The notes beneath the pieces were generated by a model, which was given only the letters and a program-made list of their open reading frames with translations, was not told the origin of the DNA and searched no databases. The translations under genes were made by a program, and so were the position numbers. A DNA stretch of 64,000 bases from Candidatus Methylomirabilota bacterium (GTDB lineage Bacteria; Methylomirabilota; Methylomirabilia; Methylomirabilales; Methylomirabilaceae), in assembly GCA_003104975.1 (NCBI GenBank), contig PQAM01000001.1, forward strand, positions 55,639 to 119,638, written 5' to 3'. Positions 1 to 10,136 of this stretch are shown here, piece by piece. How positions within the stretch are numbered: the stretch's first letter is position 1; each line of letters opens with the position of its first letter.

Positions 1-484
1 ATCCATGTGCGGCTTGAAACGCGCTGAAATCATGGGTACCGATCAGACCCCGGGCAGCCTGAGCCATGTCGTCGACTTCTACAGGGTATGGGACAAAGAG
101 GCTGTATCGCCGCTCGAGCGCAGAGGGATATCGCCGCGTCAGAAGGGTGTACCGATAGCGCTTCCATTGTGCCCGCCGCTGGGCGTGAAAGTCGTCCGCC
201 ATCGTCTCTACCCGCGTCACCACAATGTCGGATGGTAAGACGCTGGTCAACGCTCGACGGAGGGTATCCGGTGGATGGTGAAACTCAGCGCGAAGGCTGG
301 CTACCTGACCAAGGGCGTGCACGCCGGCATCGGTGCGGCCCGCGCCCATCAGGTCGATCCTGGTCCCGCAGATCCGCGCCAGAGCCTCTTGTAGGGTTCC
401 CTGGACGGTTGGCACACCCGGTTGGACCTGCCAGCCATGATAGTCGGTCCCCTCGTATTCGATGGTCAGTTTATACGTCGTCAT
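1..484 (-). CDS. truA: tRNA pseudouridine synthase A, 3' end outside window
   Basis: The first 484 bases encode the N-terminal 161 residues of TruA on the minus strand; the rest lies beyond the left edge. TruA isomerises uridines 38-40 in the anticodon arm of tRNAs. The protein opens with MTTYKLTIEYEGTDYHGWQ, typical of the family, and carries the catalytic signature GRTDAGVHALGQ at residues 49-60, with D52 the expected nucleophile. The start ATG is at 484. It lies downstream of asd in the same direction, separated by a strong hairpin (501-531), an order often seen with asd and leuA. Function is secure; only the C-terminal half cannot be checked. Confidence 0.93.
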   Translation of the reverse strand, partial: MTTYKLTIEYEGTDYHGWQVQPGVPTVQGTLQEALARICGTRIDLMGAGRTDAGVHALGQVASLRAEFHHPPDTLRRALTSVLPSDIVVTRVETMADDFHAQRRAQWKRYRYTLLTRRYPSALERRYSLFVPYPVEVDDMAQAARGLIGTHDFSAFQAAHG

Positions 485-500
485 CTTGATCCGAAAACAC

Positions 501-531
501 GAACAGGAGCGCCGGTGCTGCGCTCCTGTTC
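501..531 (-). terminator. Hairpin between asd and truA
   Basis: A perfect 12-bp inverted repeat (501-512 with 520-531, 7-nt loop) lies in the 80-bp gap after asd and just before the truA start. Read on the minus strand it is followed by a short GTGTTTT run, so it could terminate asd transcription. Its closeness to the truA start (17 nt) also allows a role in attenuating or reducing truA translation. Confidence 0.5.
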
Positions 532-564
532 ACGGATTCTCTGTGACAGTCAAGGTTACACCGT

Positions 565-1587
565 TCAAAGGTAGCCATCGACTAACAATTCAGCAATCTG
601 GATAGCGTTTAGGGCCGCCCCCTTTCGAAGCTGGTCTCCCACCACCCAGAGATTGAGGGCGTGATCGTTGGACAGATCGTCCCTGATTCTGCCGACATAA
701 CAATCATCCTTCCCAGCCGCAAAGAGCGGTACCGGGTAGCGGCCGGCGGCAGGTTCATCGAGGACGAGCAGCCCCGGCATCTTCGCGAGCAACTCCTTCG
801 CCTTGTCCGCCCCGATCCTCCGTTCGGTTTCGACGTTGATCGCGACAGAATGGGCGGTAAAGACGGGGACGCGGACGGTCGTCGGCGAGACCCCGATCGA
901 CTCATCCTCCAGGATCTTTCTGGTTTCAAAGACCAGCTTCAATTCTTCCTTCGTATAACCGTTCGGCTGAAAGACGTCGATGTGGGGGATGACGTTGAAA
1001 GCGATCTGCTGCGGAAATGCGCTGATTTCTATCGGCTGCCCGCCGGCCCAGGCCAGGGTCTGACGCCTCAACTCCTCGATCCCCTTCGCCCCCGCGCCCG
1101 AGACCGCCTGATAGCTGGTGGCAATCACCCGCCTGATACGACCGTAGTCATGCAGCGGCTTGAGCGGCATCAGCATGACAATGGTGGTACAGTTCGGGTT
1201 CGCAATAATCCCGCGGGCCCGATAGCCGGCCAGCGCGTCCGGATTGATCTCCGGAACCACCAGCGGGATGTCGGGTTCCATCCGGAATGCGGAGCTATTA
1301 TCAATCACTACTGCGCCGGCCTTGATGGCGACGGGGGCAAACTCGCGACTGCGGGTCGCCCCGGCCGAGAAGAGGGCGATCTCGATCCCCTGAAACGAAT
1401 GCTCACCGAGCTGTTCGGCCTTGATCTCTTCGCCTCGGAAGATCAGGCTCTTTCCGCTGGAGCGCTCGGAGGCCAGGAGCCTCAGTTGCCGAACCGGAAA
1501 GTTTCGCTCTTCGAGCAGTCGAAGCATCGTCTCTCCGACCGCGCCGGTCGCCCCGGCAACCGCTACGTTGTAGGTTCTGTTCGCCAT
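565..1587 (-). CDS. asd: Aspartate-semialdehyde dehydrogenase
   Basis: Reduces aspartyl phosphate to aspartate-4-semialdehyde with NADPH, the branch point to lysine/diaminopimelate, threonine and methionine. The 340-residue length is normal. The N-terminal Rossmann motif AGATGAVG (11-18) binds NADP, the catalytic cysteine is C133 in ANPNCTT, and the sugar/phosphate-binding region SGAGAKG and a TAHS motif with the catalytic His follow. It starts 15 bp after the leuA stop on the same strand, so the two are probably cotranscribed amino-acid genes. Identification is firm. Confidence 0.96.
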   Translation of the reverse strand: MANRTYNVAVAGATGAVGETMLRLLEERNFPVRQLRLLASERSSGKSLIFRGEEIKAEQLGEHSFQGIEIALFSAGATRSREFAPVAIKAGAVVIDNSSAFRMEPDIPLVVPEINPDALAGYRARGIIANPNCTTIVMLMPLKPLHDYGRIRRVIATSYQAVSGAGAKGIEELRRQTLAWAGGQPIEISAFPQQIAFNVIPHIDVFQPNGYTKEELKLVFETRKILEDESIGVSPTTVRVPVFTAHSVAINVETERRIGADKAKELLAKMPGLLVLDEPAAGRYPVPLFAAGKDDCYVGRIRDDLSNDHALNLWVVGDQLRKGAALNAIQIAELLVDGYL

Positions 1588-1602
1588 CTCACGTGCGCTC
1601 CA

Positions 1603-3150
1603 TTACAGTCCACGTGGCGCCGTCGTGTCCTTCGGCGGTCGCCCGGCGCCGACAATCTTGTTGACCGCATTCAGGTACGCCCTCACACTGGCCTCGATGA
1701 CGTCGGTCGAACTCCCCTTGCCGATGACGGTGTGGCCATCCACCTCCAGCTTGACGACGACCTCGCCCAGTGCGTCCTTTCCACCGGTGATCGCCCTGAT
1801 CGAATAATCGGCCAGCCGCCCCTGGACCTTCGTGATCTGGTCGATCGCCTTATAGGCGGCATCGACCGGGCCGTCACCCCAGCCCGATTCCTGGAAGATC
1901 TCGTGCTCGCGCTTGAGCCGTATGGTCGCCGTGGGAACGAGGTTGGTCCCGCTGGTAAACTGCAGGTGCTCCAGGGTATAGGTCTCACCGGCCGCGAGCG
2001 CCTCCTCCTCGACAATAGCCAACAGGTCGTCGTCGAACACCTCTTTCTTCTTATCGGCGACGACCTTGAACCGCACAAAGGCCCGGTTGACGGCCTCCTC
2101 TGGCAGCATGACGCCCAGCTCTTCCAGCCGCTTCTTGAACGCGTGCCGGCCGGAGTGTTTGCCCAGAACCAGTCGACTCCGAGGGACCCCAACCGATTCC
2201 GGGGTCATAATTTCGTAGGTGAGCGGCTTCTGCAGCATGCCGTGCTGATGGACGCCCGCCTCATGCGCAAAGGCGTTGGCGCCCACGATCGCCTTGTTCG
2301 GCTGAACAGGGACTCCGATGATGCTGGTGAGGAGCTTGCTGGATCGATAGATCTCCTCCGTGTTGATGCCGGTCTCGAAGTCGAGCAAATCCCTTCGCGT
2401 CCGCAGCGCCATCACGATCTCTTCCAATGAGGCGTTGCCGGCACGCTCGCCGATCCCATTGATCGTACATTCCACCTGTCTCGCGCCGTTTCTCACCGCC
2501 TCCAACGAGTTGGCCACCGCCAGCCCGAGATCGTTATGACAGTGGCAACTGATCACCGCCTTGTCGATGTTGGGGACCCGATCAAAGAGATCCTTGATCC
2601 TGGCGCCGAACTCCCATGGGAGGCCGTAGCCGACTGTATCGGGAATATTGATGGTGGTGGCGCCGGCCTTGATCACCTCCTCGACAACCTTGCAGAGATA
2701 ATCCTGCTCGCTCCGATGCGCGTCCTCCGGTGAAAACTCAACGTCATCGGTATACCGCCTGGCGTGCTTCACTGCCGTAACGGCGGCCTGCAATACCTCC
2801 TCCTGCGTCGATTTCAGCTTGTAGGTAATGTGGATCTCAGATGTCGCAATGAAGATATGAATCCTCGCGCGATCGGCATACTGCAGCGCCTCCCATGCGC
2901 GGTCGATATCAGGTTCACGTGTCCGGCAGAGGCTGGCGATAATCGGCCCGCCCTTGACATGTTGGGCGATCGTCTTGACTGCCTCAAAGTCGTCTTCAGA
3001 GGCGATGGCAAAGCCGGCCTCAATCACGTCCACCTTTAGACGCGCCAGTTGCCGGGCCATCTCCAGCTTCTCCCGGGTATTCATGCTGCAACCCGGCGCC
3101 TGCTCGCCGTCCCGAAGCGTCGTATCAAAGATGGTGATCCGTTTCCCCAT
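1603..3150 (-). CDS. leuA: 2-isopropylmalate synthase
   Basis: Condenses acetyl-CoA with 2-oxoisovalerate, the first committed step of leucine synthesis. The 515-residue protein has the DmpG/HMGL-like TIM barrel with metal-binding DTTLRDGEQ near residues 9-17, the HCHNDLG motif with metal His residues, and the [10 protein letters not shown] segment. A C-terminal LeuA allosteric domain after about residue 370 is expected to bind leucine for feedback inhibition. GENASLEE- and VHQHG-type motifs favour LeuA over homocitrate or citramalate synthase, although citramalate synthase cannot be excluded without alignment. It sits 5 bp from pssA and 15 bp from asd in a minus-strand operon. Confidence 0.92.
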   Translation of the reverse strand: MGKRITIFDTTLRDGEQAPGCSMNTREKLEMARQLARLKVDVIEAGFAIASEDDFEAVKTIAQHVKGGPIIASLCRTREPDIDRAWEALQYADRARIHIFIATSEIHITYKLKSTQEEVLQAAVTAVKHARRYTDDVEFSPEDAHRSEQDYLCKVVEEVIKAGATTINIPDTVGYGLPWEFGARIKDLFDRVPNIDKAVISCHCHNDLGLAVANSLEAVRNGARQVECTINGIGERAGNASLEEIVMALRTRRDLLDFETGINTEEIYRSSKLLTSIIGVPVQPNKAIVGANAFAHEAGVHQHGMLQKPLTYEIMTPESVGVPRSRLVLGKHSGRHAFKKRLEELGVMLPEEAVNRAFVRFKVVADKKKEVFDDDLLAIVEEEALAAGETYTLEHLQFTSGTNLVPTATIRLKREHEIFQESGWGDGPVDAAYKAIDQITKVQGRLADYSIRAITGGKDALGEVVVKLEVDGHTVIGKGSSTDVIEASVRAYLNAVNKIVGAGRPPKDTTAPRGL

Positions 3151-3155
3151 CGCGC

Positions 3156-3956
3156 CTATGTTCCACCCTTCCCGCCCGCGGCCTGCTCCAGCGGCTGCGG
3201 CAGCCGTCGTTGGATCAGTGGAATCAGTCGAATCACACCGAATAACGCATACAGCGAAAAGAACAAAAAGGCCACCAAGCTCGGCGCTGACGCAACAACC
3301 AGCACTCCCACCGTCAAACCGAACAGCAGCGCGAACGGTTGACGCTTCTTGATCTCGATCCCTTTAAGGCTGCGGTAACGGAGCCGGCTGACCATCAGAA
3401 ACGACAGCGCATAGACGATCACGATCATGAGCGCGGATGTCATGCGATCGGACAACAACTCATGCTCAAACAGGACCAGCGACGGCGACTCTCGCATGAA
3501 CAGTACGAAGGAGGCAATCACCGCCGCAGCCGCGGGAATCGGGAGGCCGACAAAATAGCGCTTATCGAGTGCTTGCGTCTGCACGTTAAAGCGCGCCAAC
3601 CTGAAGGCGCCGCTTGATACGAACAGTGCCGTCGGGATCACTGAGCCGAACAGCCATCCCATTTTGGTATACGGTTTAATCGCCCACGCGTACGAGAGGA
3701 TGGCCGGCGCGACGCCGAATGAGACCAGGTCTGCCAAGGAATCGAGCTGTACGCCGAACTCGCTTTGGCTGTTGGTCAACCGGGCGACCGCACCGTCAAG
3801 GCCGTCCAGGATCAGGGCCACAAGGATCGCGACCGCCGCGCGCGTGTAGTCGTCGTTGTGGACGGCCACGATCGCGTAGACCCCGCACAGCATCCCGGTG
3901 ATGGTCAGCAGACTCGGCAGCAGGTAGACCCCGCGTCGCCGTCGTCCTCTCTTCAT
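3156..3956 (-). CDS. pssA: CDP-diacylglycerol-serine O-phosphatidyltransferase
   Basis: Inner-membrane enzyme that makes phosphatidylserine from CDP-diacylglycerol and serine. The 266-residue protein has several hydrophobic segments. It contains the complete CDP-alcohol phosphotransferase signature D-x2-DG-x2-AR-x8-G-x3-D-x3-D beginning at D51. Psd, which decarboxylates the product to phosphatidylethanolamine, is encoded immediately upstream with a 4-bp overlap (3953-3956), consistent with translational coupling. The basic N-terminus and length fit the type-II (Bacillus-like) PssA. Confidence 0.95.
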   Translation of the reverse strand: MKRGRRRRGVYLLPSLLTITGMLCGVYAIVAVHNDDYTRAAVAILVALILDGLDGAVARLTNSQSEFGVQLDSLADLVSFGVAPAILSYAWAIKPYTKMGWLFGSVIPTALFVSSGAFRLARFNVQTQALDKRYFVGLPIPAAAAVIASFVLFMRESPSLVLFEHELLSDRMTSALMIVIVYALSFLMVSRLRYRSLKGIEIKKRQPFALLFGLTVGVLVVASAPSLVAFLFFSLYALFGVIRLIPLIQRRLPQPLEQAAGGKGGT

Positions 3957-4582
3957 CGGAGCGCTCCTATCACGCTGGTTCCTCCATACACACGATCGCC
4001 GCGTTTCACAAGAATCTCCGCCCGCGCCGGAACGATAAGATCCACGCGCGATCCGAATCGAATCAACCCGATCCGTTCGCCGGCCTCAAGCTTCTGTCCG
4101 GGGGCGACCCGGCAGACGATGCGTCGTGCGATCAGGCCGGCGATCTGTTTCACCAGCAGCCGACCCTCCGGCGCCTTCAGCGCGATCAGATTCTGTTCGT
4201 TCTCGGTTGACGCCTCAGGCTGCCATGCAATCCGAAAGGTTCCCGGTCTATACGTCACCTCTTCGACGACCGCTGGAAACGGGGCGCGGTTGATATGGAC
4301 GTTAAGAACCGACAGGAAGATACTGATCTGGGTGGCCGGTTCTCGCAACTCCGAACCGATATAGCGCGTGACCTGAACGACGGTCCCATCGGCCGGAGAC
4401 AGGATCAGCCCCTCGTCTTTCGGGATATCGCGCGTCGGGTCACGGAAAAAGAGAGCGATCGCCACCGCCACCAAAGATGTGACGCCACCGGTGATCTGCC
4501 ACCCTGTCATCCAGAGGATGACCGCCAAGCCGAGGGGTGGGAGAATGAACGGCCACCCCTCCCGTGCAATCGGTATCATCAT
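3953..4582 (-). CDS. psd: Phosphatidylserine decarboxylase, short form
   Basis: Converts phosphatidylserine to phosphatidylethanolamine using a pyruvoyl group formed by self-cleavage. At 209 residues it belongs to the short archaeal-type/Sinorhizobium-type Psd. The expected processing site is the Gly177-Ser178 bond in the motif RFGSRVD. Other family marks are FFRDPTR near residue 45, SPADGTV near 62 and VLNVHINR near 92. Two hydrophobic stretches at the N-terminus suggest membrane association. It overlaps pssA by 4 bp, so the two successive enzymes are coupled. Confidence 0.94.
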   Translation of the reverse strand: MMIPIAREGWPFILPPLGLAVILWMTGWQITGGVTSLVAVAIALFFRDPTRDIPKDEGLILSPADGTVVQVTRYIGSELREPATQISIFLSVLNVHINRAPFPAVVEEVTYRPGTFRIAWQPEASTENEQNLIALKAPEGRLLVKQIAGLIARRIVCRVAPGQKLEAGERIGLIRFGSRVDLIVPARAEILVKRGDRVYGGTSVIGALR

Positions 4583-4727
4583 CCACGCCGCGCCCAGAAG
4601 GTCCGTATGATGAACAACTTATAGCACGGCGACGGGTCGGATCGCAAGCCGACCATGTGACCACTCCACGGCTTTCGACTCCGACTGTATTTCGTGCCGA
4701 CCGCTGATGCCTGATAGCTGATTGCTC

Positions 4728-7385
4728 TCATCCGAGGAACCGTTTGACCAGTTCCGGAACCATTTGAAGCGCCCGATTCAGTTCGTCGGGGTTCTTCCCG
4801 CCTGCTTCGGCCAGATCGGCCCGGCCGCCGCCGCTTCCACCGGTGATGCCGGCGACCTCTTTCACCAATTTGCCGGCGTGCAGCCGGTTGGTGAGATCCG
4901 GCGTGACCGCCACCACCCATCCCACCCGCCCCTCGACGGACGTCGCCAATACGATCACGCCGCTATCGATCTTTGTCCGTAGTCGATCCACCAACTCGCG
5001 GAGCGCCCGCTGATCATAACGCTCAGCGAGGCCGGCGACCACGGTAATGCCGCAGACCTGGGTCGCCTTTTCCAGCAACTCCTCAGCGATCTCTGCGCCC
5101 AACTTAGCGCGAAGTCGCTGGATCTCCCGCTCAAAGGCCCGGGCCGAATCGACGAGGCGGTCAACCTTCTCCGGCACCTCAAGCGGCTTACTCTTCAGTC
5201 GATCGGCCGATTCCCGCAGGATGTCCCCCTCGCGTCTCAGATACGCAAAGGCGCCGGGCCCGGTCAAGGCCTCGATGCGCCGGATCCCGGCCGCAACCCC
5301 AGTCTCATGCGCAATCTTTAACAGGCCGATCTCTCCTGTTGCCCTGGTGTGGGTGCCCCCGCACAGCTCGACGCTGAAGTCGGCCACGCTCACGACCCGC
5401 ACCTCATCCCCGTACTTGTCGCCGAAGAAGGCCAGGGCGCCTTTCGCCAGCGCCTCATCCAGCCGCATCTCTTCGACCGTCACCGGCAGGTTGGCCCAAA
5501 GCTTCGTGTTGACCATCTCTTCGATCTGCGCGATCTCGGCGGAACTGAGGGGGCCATAATGTCGAAAGTCAAAACGCAATCGGTCCGGCGCCACCAGCGA
5601 ACCCTCCTGTCGGACATGATCGCCGAGGATCTGCCGGAGCGCCGCGTGCACGAGGTGTGTCGCGGTATGATTTTTCACCGTGATCGCACGTCGACCCGCA
5701 TCGACCGACGCGACGAGCCGCTGGCCGCACGTCATCTCGCCGCGCGTCACCCGAACGCGGTGAACGATCAAGCCGGGCAGCGGGCGTTTCGTGTCCAGAA
5801 CCTCCGCCAGGACGGTCTCACCACGAAGGCACCCTGTATCCCCCACCTGTCCGCCGGCCTCCGCATAGAAGGGGGTCCGATCCAGGACGACCTCCGCCTC
5901 CCGCCCCGCGCCGATCCGCTCGATCGGTTTGCCGTCGACGATTACGGCAACGACCGATGCCTCCAGCTCGAGTCGCTCATATCCCAGAAAGGCCGTTTGC
6001 CGCGTCCTGGCAAGGTCGCGGACGGCATCCGCCACCCCCTGGGCCTCTCCAAACGCCTTCAGGTGCGCCCGCGACGTGTCCCGCTGACGCCTCAACTCGG
6101 TCTCGAATCCGTTCCAGTCGCACACCGCCGACTGTTCAGCGGCGATCTCCTCGATCAGGTCGCGCGGCACGCCGTAGGTATCATAGAGCTCAAACAGCTT
6201 CGACCCCGGCAGGACGGCCCGCTCCGCTGTCGGCGCCTTGACGTTCCGGATCAGGTCATGCAGCCGAGGGAGCGCCTCACGCAGTACGATACCGAACCGA
6301 TCCTCCTCAATCCAGGCCAGGCGCGCGACATGGGCTCGACTCGCCGGCAGCTCCGGATAGGCCTCCGTCATCAGGTCGATGACCCTATCGGTGGCAGTGG
6401 CCAGGAACGGCTCATTCAGGCCCAGGAGACGACCATGGCGAAGCGCCCGGCGAAGGATCCGACGCAGGACGTAACCCCGCCCCTCATTGCTGGGCAGGAC
6501 ACCGTCGGCTAGCGCAAAGGTCACCGCCCTCGCGTGATCGGCGATAACCCGCATGGAGACATCGTCCTGCTCGTCCGCGCCGTATCCTTTCTGCGACAGC
6601 CCCTCGACCGCGGCGATCAACGGCCGGATCAGGTCGCTCTCAAAATTACTCTTCACCCCCTGGCAGACCGCAGCCATTCGCTCCAATCCGGCTCCCGTAT
6701 CGATGCTCGGCCTGGGCAGCGGCGTCAGGGTTCCGGACCCGTCACGGTTGTACTGCATGAAGACCAGATTCCACAGCTCCAGGTAGCGATCGCATCCGCA
6801 CTCGATGCTGCAGGTCGGCCGCCCGCACCCGATCGACGGACCCTGATCGAAGATCAGCTCGGAGCACGGCCCGCATGGGCCCGTCTCGCCCATAGACCAA
6901 AAATTGTCTTTGTCTCCCAGCCGAACGATACGATCGGGCGGCAGATCGGTCAGCCGTCGCCACAACTCGCCCGCCGCATCGTCGTCCTTATAAATAGTGA
7001 CCCAGAGCCGCTCTTCAGGGAGTTTCAACTCGCGCGTCAGAAACGCCCAGCCGTATTCGATGGCGCCCTCTTTGAAGTAATCACCAAAGGAGAAGTTGCC
7101 GAGCATCTCAAAGAACGTATGGTGCCGGGCGGTCCGCCCGACGTTCTCCAGATCGTTATGCTTGCCGCTCACGCGCAGGCACTTCTGAACAGAGACGGCA
7201 CGTCGATAGGGGCGCTGATCGGTCCCCAGGAAGACCCCCTTAAACGGCACCATCCCGGCATTGGTGAACAACAGCGTCGGATCGTCGGCAGGAACCAGCG
7301 AGGCGCTCGCCACCACTGCATGGTCGTGTTGTTCAAAAAATCGTAAGAATCGCTCGCGGATCTCTCCGCCCGTCAGCCCCGTCAT
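4728..7385 (-). CDS. alaS: Alanyl-tRNA synthetase
   Basis: Charges tRNA-Ala and edits mischarged Ser/Gly. From the ATG at 7385 the protein is 885 residues, close to the usual 875. The frame stays open further upstream into recX, but the family N-terminus matches MTGLTGGEIRERFLRFFEQH. The class II catalytic domain (FTNAGMVPFK, RHHTFFEMLGNFSFGDYF), the editing-domain zinc motif HTATHLVHAALR and CGGTH (C675), and a C-terminal DHHA1 domain rich in GGSGGGR are all visible. It is 10 bp downstream of recX; the order recA-pilT-recX-alaS on one strand suggests an operon, as recX-alaS linkage is common. Confidence 0.96.
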   Translation of the reverse strand: MTGLTGGEIRERFLRFFEQHDHAVVASASLVPADDPTLLFTNAGMVPFKGVFLGTDQRPYRRAVSVQKCLRVSGKHNDLENVGRTARHHTFFEMLGNFSFGDYFKEGAIEYGWAFLTRELKLPEERLWVTIYKDDDAAGELWRRLTDLPPDRIVRLGDKDNFWSMGETGPCGPCSELIFDQGPSIGCGRPTCSIECGCDRYLELWNLVFMQYNRDGSGTLTPLPRPSIDTGAGLERMAAVCQGVKSNFESDLIRPLIAAVEGLSQKGYGADEQDDVSMRVIADHARAVTFALADGVLPSNEGRGYVLRRILRRALRHGRLLGLNEPFLATATDRVIDLMTEAYPELPASRAHVARLAWIEEDRFGIVLREALPRLHDLIRNVKAPTAERAVLPGSKLFELYDTYGVPRDLIEEIAAEQSAVCDWNGFETELRRQRDTSRAHLKAFGEAQGVADAVRDLARTRQTAFLGYERLELEASVVAVIVDGKPIERIGAGREAEVVLDRTPFYAEAGGQVGDTGCLRGETVLAEVLDTKRPLPGLIVHRVRVTRGEMTCGQRLVASVDAGRRAITVKNHTATHLVHAALRQILGDHVRQEGSLVAPDRLRFDFRHYGPLSSAEIAQIEEMVNTKLWANLPVTVEEMRLDEALAKGALAFFGDKYGDEVRVVSVADFSVELCGGTHTRATGEIGLLKIAHETGVAAGIRRIEALTGPGAFAYLRREGDILRESADRLKSKPLEVPEKVDRLVDSARAFEREIQRLRAKLGAEIAEELLEKATQVCGITVVAGLAERYDQRALRELVDRLRTKIDSGVIVLATSVEGRVGWVVAVTPDLTNRLHAGKLVKEVAGITGGSGGGRADLAEAGGKNPDELNRALQMVPELVKRFLG

Positions 7386-7395
7386 CGGCGTTCCA

Positions 7396-7974
7396 TTAAC
7401 CTTGCGGCTTCTCGTACAGGAGCCGTCTGATAATGTCAGGTGAAAATCCTCTCCGATACAGAAATCGTGCGATCTGATCGACTCGGGCTGAAGCCGATCC
7501 GCGTCCGAGCGCCGCGCGCTTGCCGGCCATCGCGCGGCGGGCAACCGGCTCTTCGCCCCCCTCGTAGATCTCCTCCAGCACCTCGCGCATAACCGGCGCC
7601 TCAACCCCCTTGGCTTCGAGCTCCTTGCGTAATCGGTGCGGTCCCATCGGTTTGGTCCGAACTCGGCCTCTGGCCCAGGCGGTTGCAAATCGTCGATCGT
7701 TCAGATAGCCTTCCGCTTTCAGTCGTTCGACCGCCGCCCTGGATTCCGCCTGAGCAAATCCCTTCATCGTCAGTTGACGGGCCAGTTCGGCGATCGTTCG
7801 ATCCCGGGCAGCGAGGAGCCGAATGCCTGCCCTGTACGCCGCGCCGGGCGACCTTGGCGCTAGTGCGGCCTTCGATCCCGCAGGCTCCCCGTTCGCTCCG
7901 GGGTCCAGGGCTGATCGACCGCGCTCTCGATCCCTCGTACCTTGAGCGCGAAGTCGTTGGGGTTGCTGCTCCAC
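7396..7974 (-). CDS. recX: RecX-family regulator of RecA, start uncertain
   Basis: RecX proteins bind RecA filaments and limit their growth. The protein shows three short helical repeats typical of RecX, with the family motif GYLNDRRFA near residue 90 and a C-terminal repeat FLYRRGFSPDIIRRLL. It lies one gene after recA on the same strand. The only ATG in frame gives 192 residues and overlaps the pilT coding region by 115 bp. RecX similarity begins only after the pilT stop (about residue 40) and no GTG/TTG start is available there, so either the overlap is real or a rare start is used. Confidence 0.82.
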   Translation of the reverse strand: MEQQPQRLRAQGTRDRERGRSALDPGANGEPAGSKAALAPRSPGAAYRAGIRLLAARDRTIAELARQLTMKGFAQAESRAAVERLKAEGYLNDRRFATAWARGRVRTKPMGPHRLRKELEAKGVEAPVMREVLEEIYEGGEEPVARRAMAGKRAALGRGSASARVDQIARFLYRRGFSPDIIRRLLYEKPQG

Positions 7975-8999
7975 TTCAGCGCCTCCTCATAACTTACCAG
8001 GCCCCGCTGGTAGAGGCTCATAATCGACTGGTCAAAGGTCTGCATCCCATATTCGGATGTCCCGGCGGCGATCACCTCCGCGATCTTTCTGGTCTTATCG
8101 GAGTCGACGATGTACTCCCGAATGGTGGCCGTTGCGATCATCACCTCGACGGCCGGTACCCGTCCGCTCCCGTCAGCCCGCGGGATCAACCGCATCGAGA
8201 CAACCCCCCTCAACACGGACGCAAGCTGTAGTCGGACCTGCTTTTGCTGATAGGGCGGAAAGATGGCGATGATGCGGTTGATCGTCTCGGCGGCATCGAT
8301 GGTGTGCAGGGTACTCAACACCAGGTGGCCGGTCTCGGCGGCCACAATCGCCGTACTGATCGTATCGAAGTCGCGCATCTCTCCCACCAAAATCACGTCC
8401 GGATCCTGACGAAGCGCGCTACGCAGCGCGCCGGCGAAGGACTCGGTGTCGATCCCAACCTCCCGCTGGCTGATCAGACACCGATGATCCGAATGGAGAA
8501 ACTCGATCGGGTCCTCGATGGTGACGATATGACCGGTTCGATTCACGTTGATATGGTCGATCATGGCCGCCAAGGTTGTCGATTTCCCGCTTCCCGCTGT
8601 GCCGGTCACCAACACCATCCCCCTGGCTTCCATGGCTAGTTTTCCGATGATCGGCGGAAGATTCAGTTCCTCAATCGTTTCAACCTTGAGCGGGATGACT
8701 CGAAAGATGGCCCCCGCCATCCCCCGCTGCTGAAACAGGTTGGTCCGAAACCGGCCCAGCCCAGCGATACCGTAGCCGACATCCAACTCCCGATGTTGCA
8801 CGAACTGGCGTCGCTGCAGCTCCGTCGTCACGAGGCCGACCGTCGCATCGAGATCGGCTTCACTCAGGCACGGTTCATCCTGCATGGGGATGAGTTGGTG
8901 ATCGATTCGCAGGACAGGCGGGGCGCCGACCTTCAGGTGAAGGTCTGAGGCGCGTTGCTCGACGGCCAACCTCAGGAGTCGATCAAGATCGACAGGCAT
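7860..8999 (-). CDS. pilT: Twitching motility ATPase PilT
   Basis: Hexameric cytoplasmic ATPase that powers retraction of type IV pili. The 379-residue protein has Walker A GTAGSGKST at 133-141, the Asp box, Walker B with the GEMRD sequence, the His box and the AIRE-like C-terminal region, in the order found in PilT. No other pilus genes are visible nearby, so the pilus itself must be encoded elsewhere. It lies between recA and recX, which splits the usual recA-recX pair. PilU is an alternative paralogue, but the overall fit is to PilT. Confidence 0.93.
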   Translation of the reverse strand: MPVDLDRLLRLAVEQRASDLHLKVGAPPVLRIDHQLIPMQDEPCLSEADLDATVGLVTTELQRRQFVQHRELDVGYGIAGLGRFRTNLFQQRGMAGAIFRVIPLKVETIEELNLPPIIGKLAMEARGMVLVTGTAGSGKSTTLAAMIDHINVNRTGHIVTIEDPIEFLHSDHRCLISQREVGIDTESFAGALRSALRQDPDVILVGEMRDFDTISTAIVAAETGHLVLSTLHTIDAAETINRIIAIFPPYQQKQVRLQLASVLRGVVSMRLIPRADGSGRVPAVEVMIATATIREYIVDSDKTRKIAEVIAAGTSEYGMQTFDQSIMSLYQRGLVSYEEALKWSSNPNDFALKVRGIESAVDQPWTPERTGSLRDRRPH

Positions 9000-9050
9000 C
9001 CCTGCGATGACCTCTCCAGATATCCCGTAATTCCATCCGGACGGGGGAAT

Positions 9051-10136
9051 CTAACGTGTCTGCGCCGTAACTGCAGCCTCGACGGCGCCGGTTAACCCCA
9101 GGGCCGCGCGCACCTTACCTTCGATTTCACCGCACAGCTCGCCATTTTCCTGCAAAAAGCGTTTCGCGTTCTCCCGCCCCTGGCCGATCCGTTCTCCGGC
9201 ATAGGAGAACCAGGAGCCGCTCTTTTCGATGATCTTGTATTCAACACCGAGATCCAGGATCCCCCCGGTCCGGGAGATCCCTTCACCGTAAATGAGGTCG
9301 AACTCGGCTTCCTTGAACGGCGGGGCCACCTTGTTCTTCACCACCTTCACCTTTACGCGTGACCCCACGATATTTTCCCCGTCTTTGATGCTTGAGATTC
9401 GCCGGATGTCGAGCCGGATCGACGAGTAAAACTTCAGCGCCCGACCGCCGGTCGTAGTCTCGGGATTGCCGAACATGACTCCGATCTTCTCTCGAAGTTG
9501 ATTGATGAAGATCACGCAGGTCTTCGATTTGCTGATGGCCGCCGTCAGCTTCCGAAGCGCCTGCGACATCAGCCTGGCCTGAAGGCCCATGGTCGGCTCA
9601 CCCATCTCGCCGTCGATCTCGGCTCGAGGCACGAGGGCAGCGACAGAATCGATCACGACAGCATCGACGGCCCCGCTCCGAACCAGAACCTCTGTGATCT
9701 CCAGCGCCTGCTCCCCCGTATCCGGCTGCGAGATCAGGACGTCGTCAATCTTGACCCCCAAGGACCGCGCGTAGCCGGCATCGAGCGCGTGCTCGGCGTC
9801 GACAAATGCGGCAGAGCCCCCGGCACGTTGCGCCTCGGCGATGATATGCAGGGCTAACGTGGTCTTTCCGGACGACTCGGGTCCGAAAATCTCGATGATG
9901 CGGCCACGCGGTACCCCCCCTACTCCCAACGCAGCATCCAACTCCAGCGAACCGGTAGAAATGGCCGCAACGGGCAAGAGGGCGCCGGAACTGCCCATCC
10001 TCATGATGGAGCCTTTACCGTATAGTTTTTCAATCTGGGCGATCGCCAGATCCAGCGCGCGTTCGCGTTCTTTACCGTCCCCCCTGTCTATCAGCTTCTC
10101 CGCCACGGCTCCCCTCCAGGTCTGTAAGTCCGCCAT
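9051..10136 (-). CDS. recA: Recombinase RecA
   Basis: Strand-exchange recombinase and SOS co-protease. From the ATG at 10136 the protein is 361 residues. A more distant in-frame start adds 32 residues with no RecA similarity. Walker A GPESSGKT is at 85-92, followed by the Walker B region, loop L1 ([19 protein letters not shown]) and loop L2 ([20 protein letters not shown]). The acidic C-terminus is short. pilT and recX follow on the same strand. lexA is also present in this window at 53338, and the region upstream of recA carries a weak match to the sequence found before lexA and imuA. Confidence 0.97.
   Translation of the reverse strand: MADLQTWRGAVAEKLIDRGDGKERERALDLAIAQIEKLYGKGSIMRMGSSGALLPVAAISTGSLELDAALGVGGVPRGRIIEIFGPESSGKTTLALHIIAEAQRAGGSAAFVDAEHALDAGYARSLGVKIDDVLISQPDTGEQALEITEVLVRSGAVDAVVIDSVAALVPRAEIDGEMGEPTMGLQARLMSQALRKLTAAISKSKTCVIFINQLREKIGVMFGNPETTTGGRALKFYSSIRLDIRRISSIKDGENIVGSRVKVKVVKNKVAPPFKEAEFDLIYGEGISRTGGILDLGVEYKIIEKSGSWFSYAGERIGQGRENAKRFLQENGELCGEIEGKVRAALGLTGAVEAAVTAQTR

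Noticed and set aside
661..2430. 589-residue open frame opposite asd and leuA
   Set aside because: Antisense of two certain genes, low-complexity Asp/Arg/Gly composition, no domain; a shadow of GC-rich coding DNA.
7386..7688. N-terminal extension of alaS
   Set aside because: The frame is open but overlaps recX and has no AlaRS similarity; the ATG at 7385 matches the family start.
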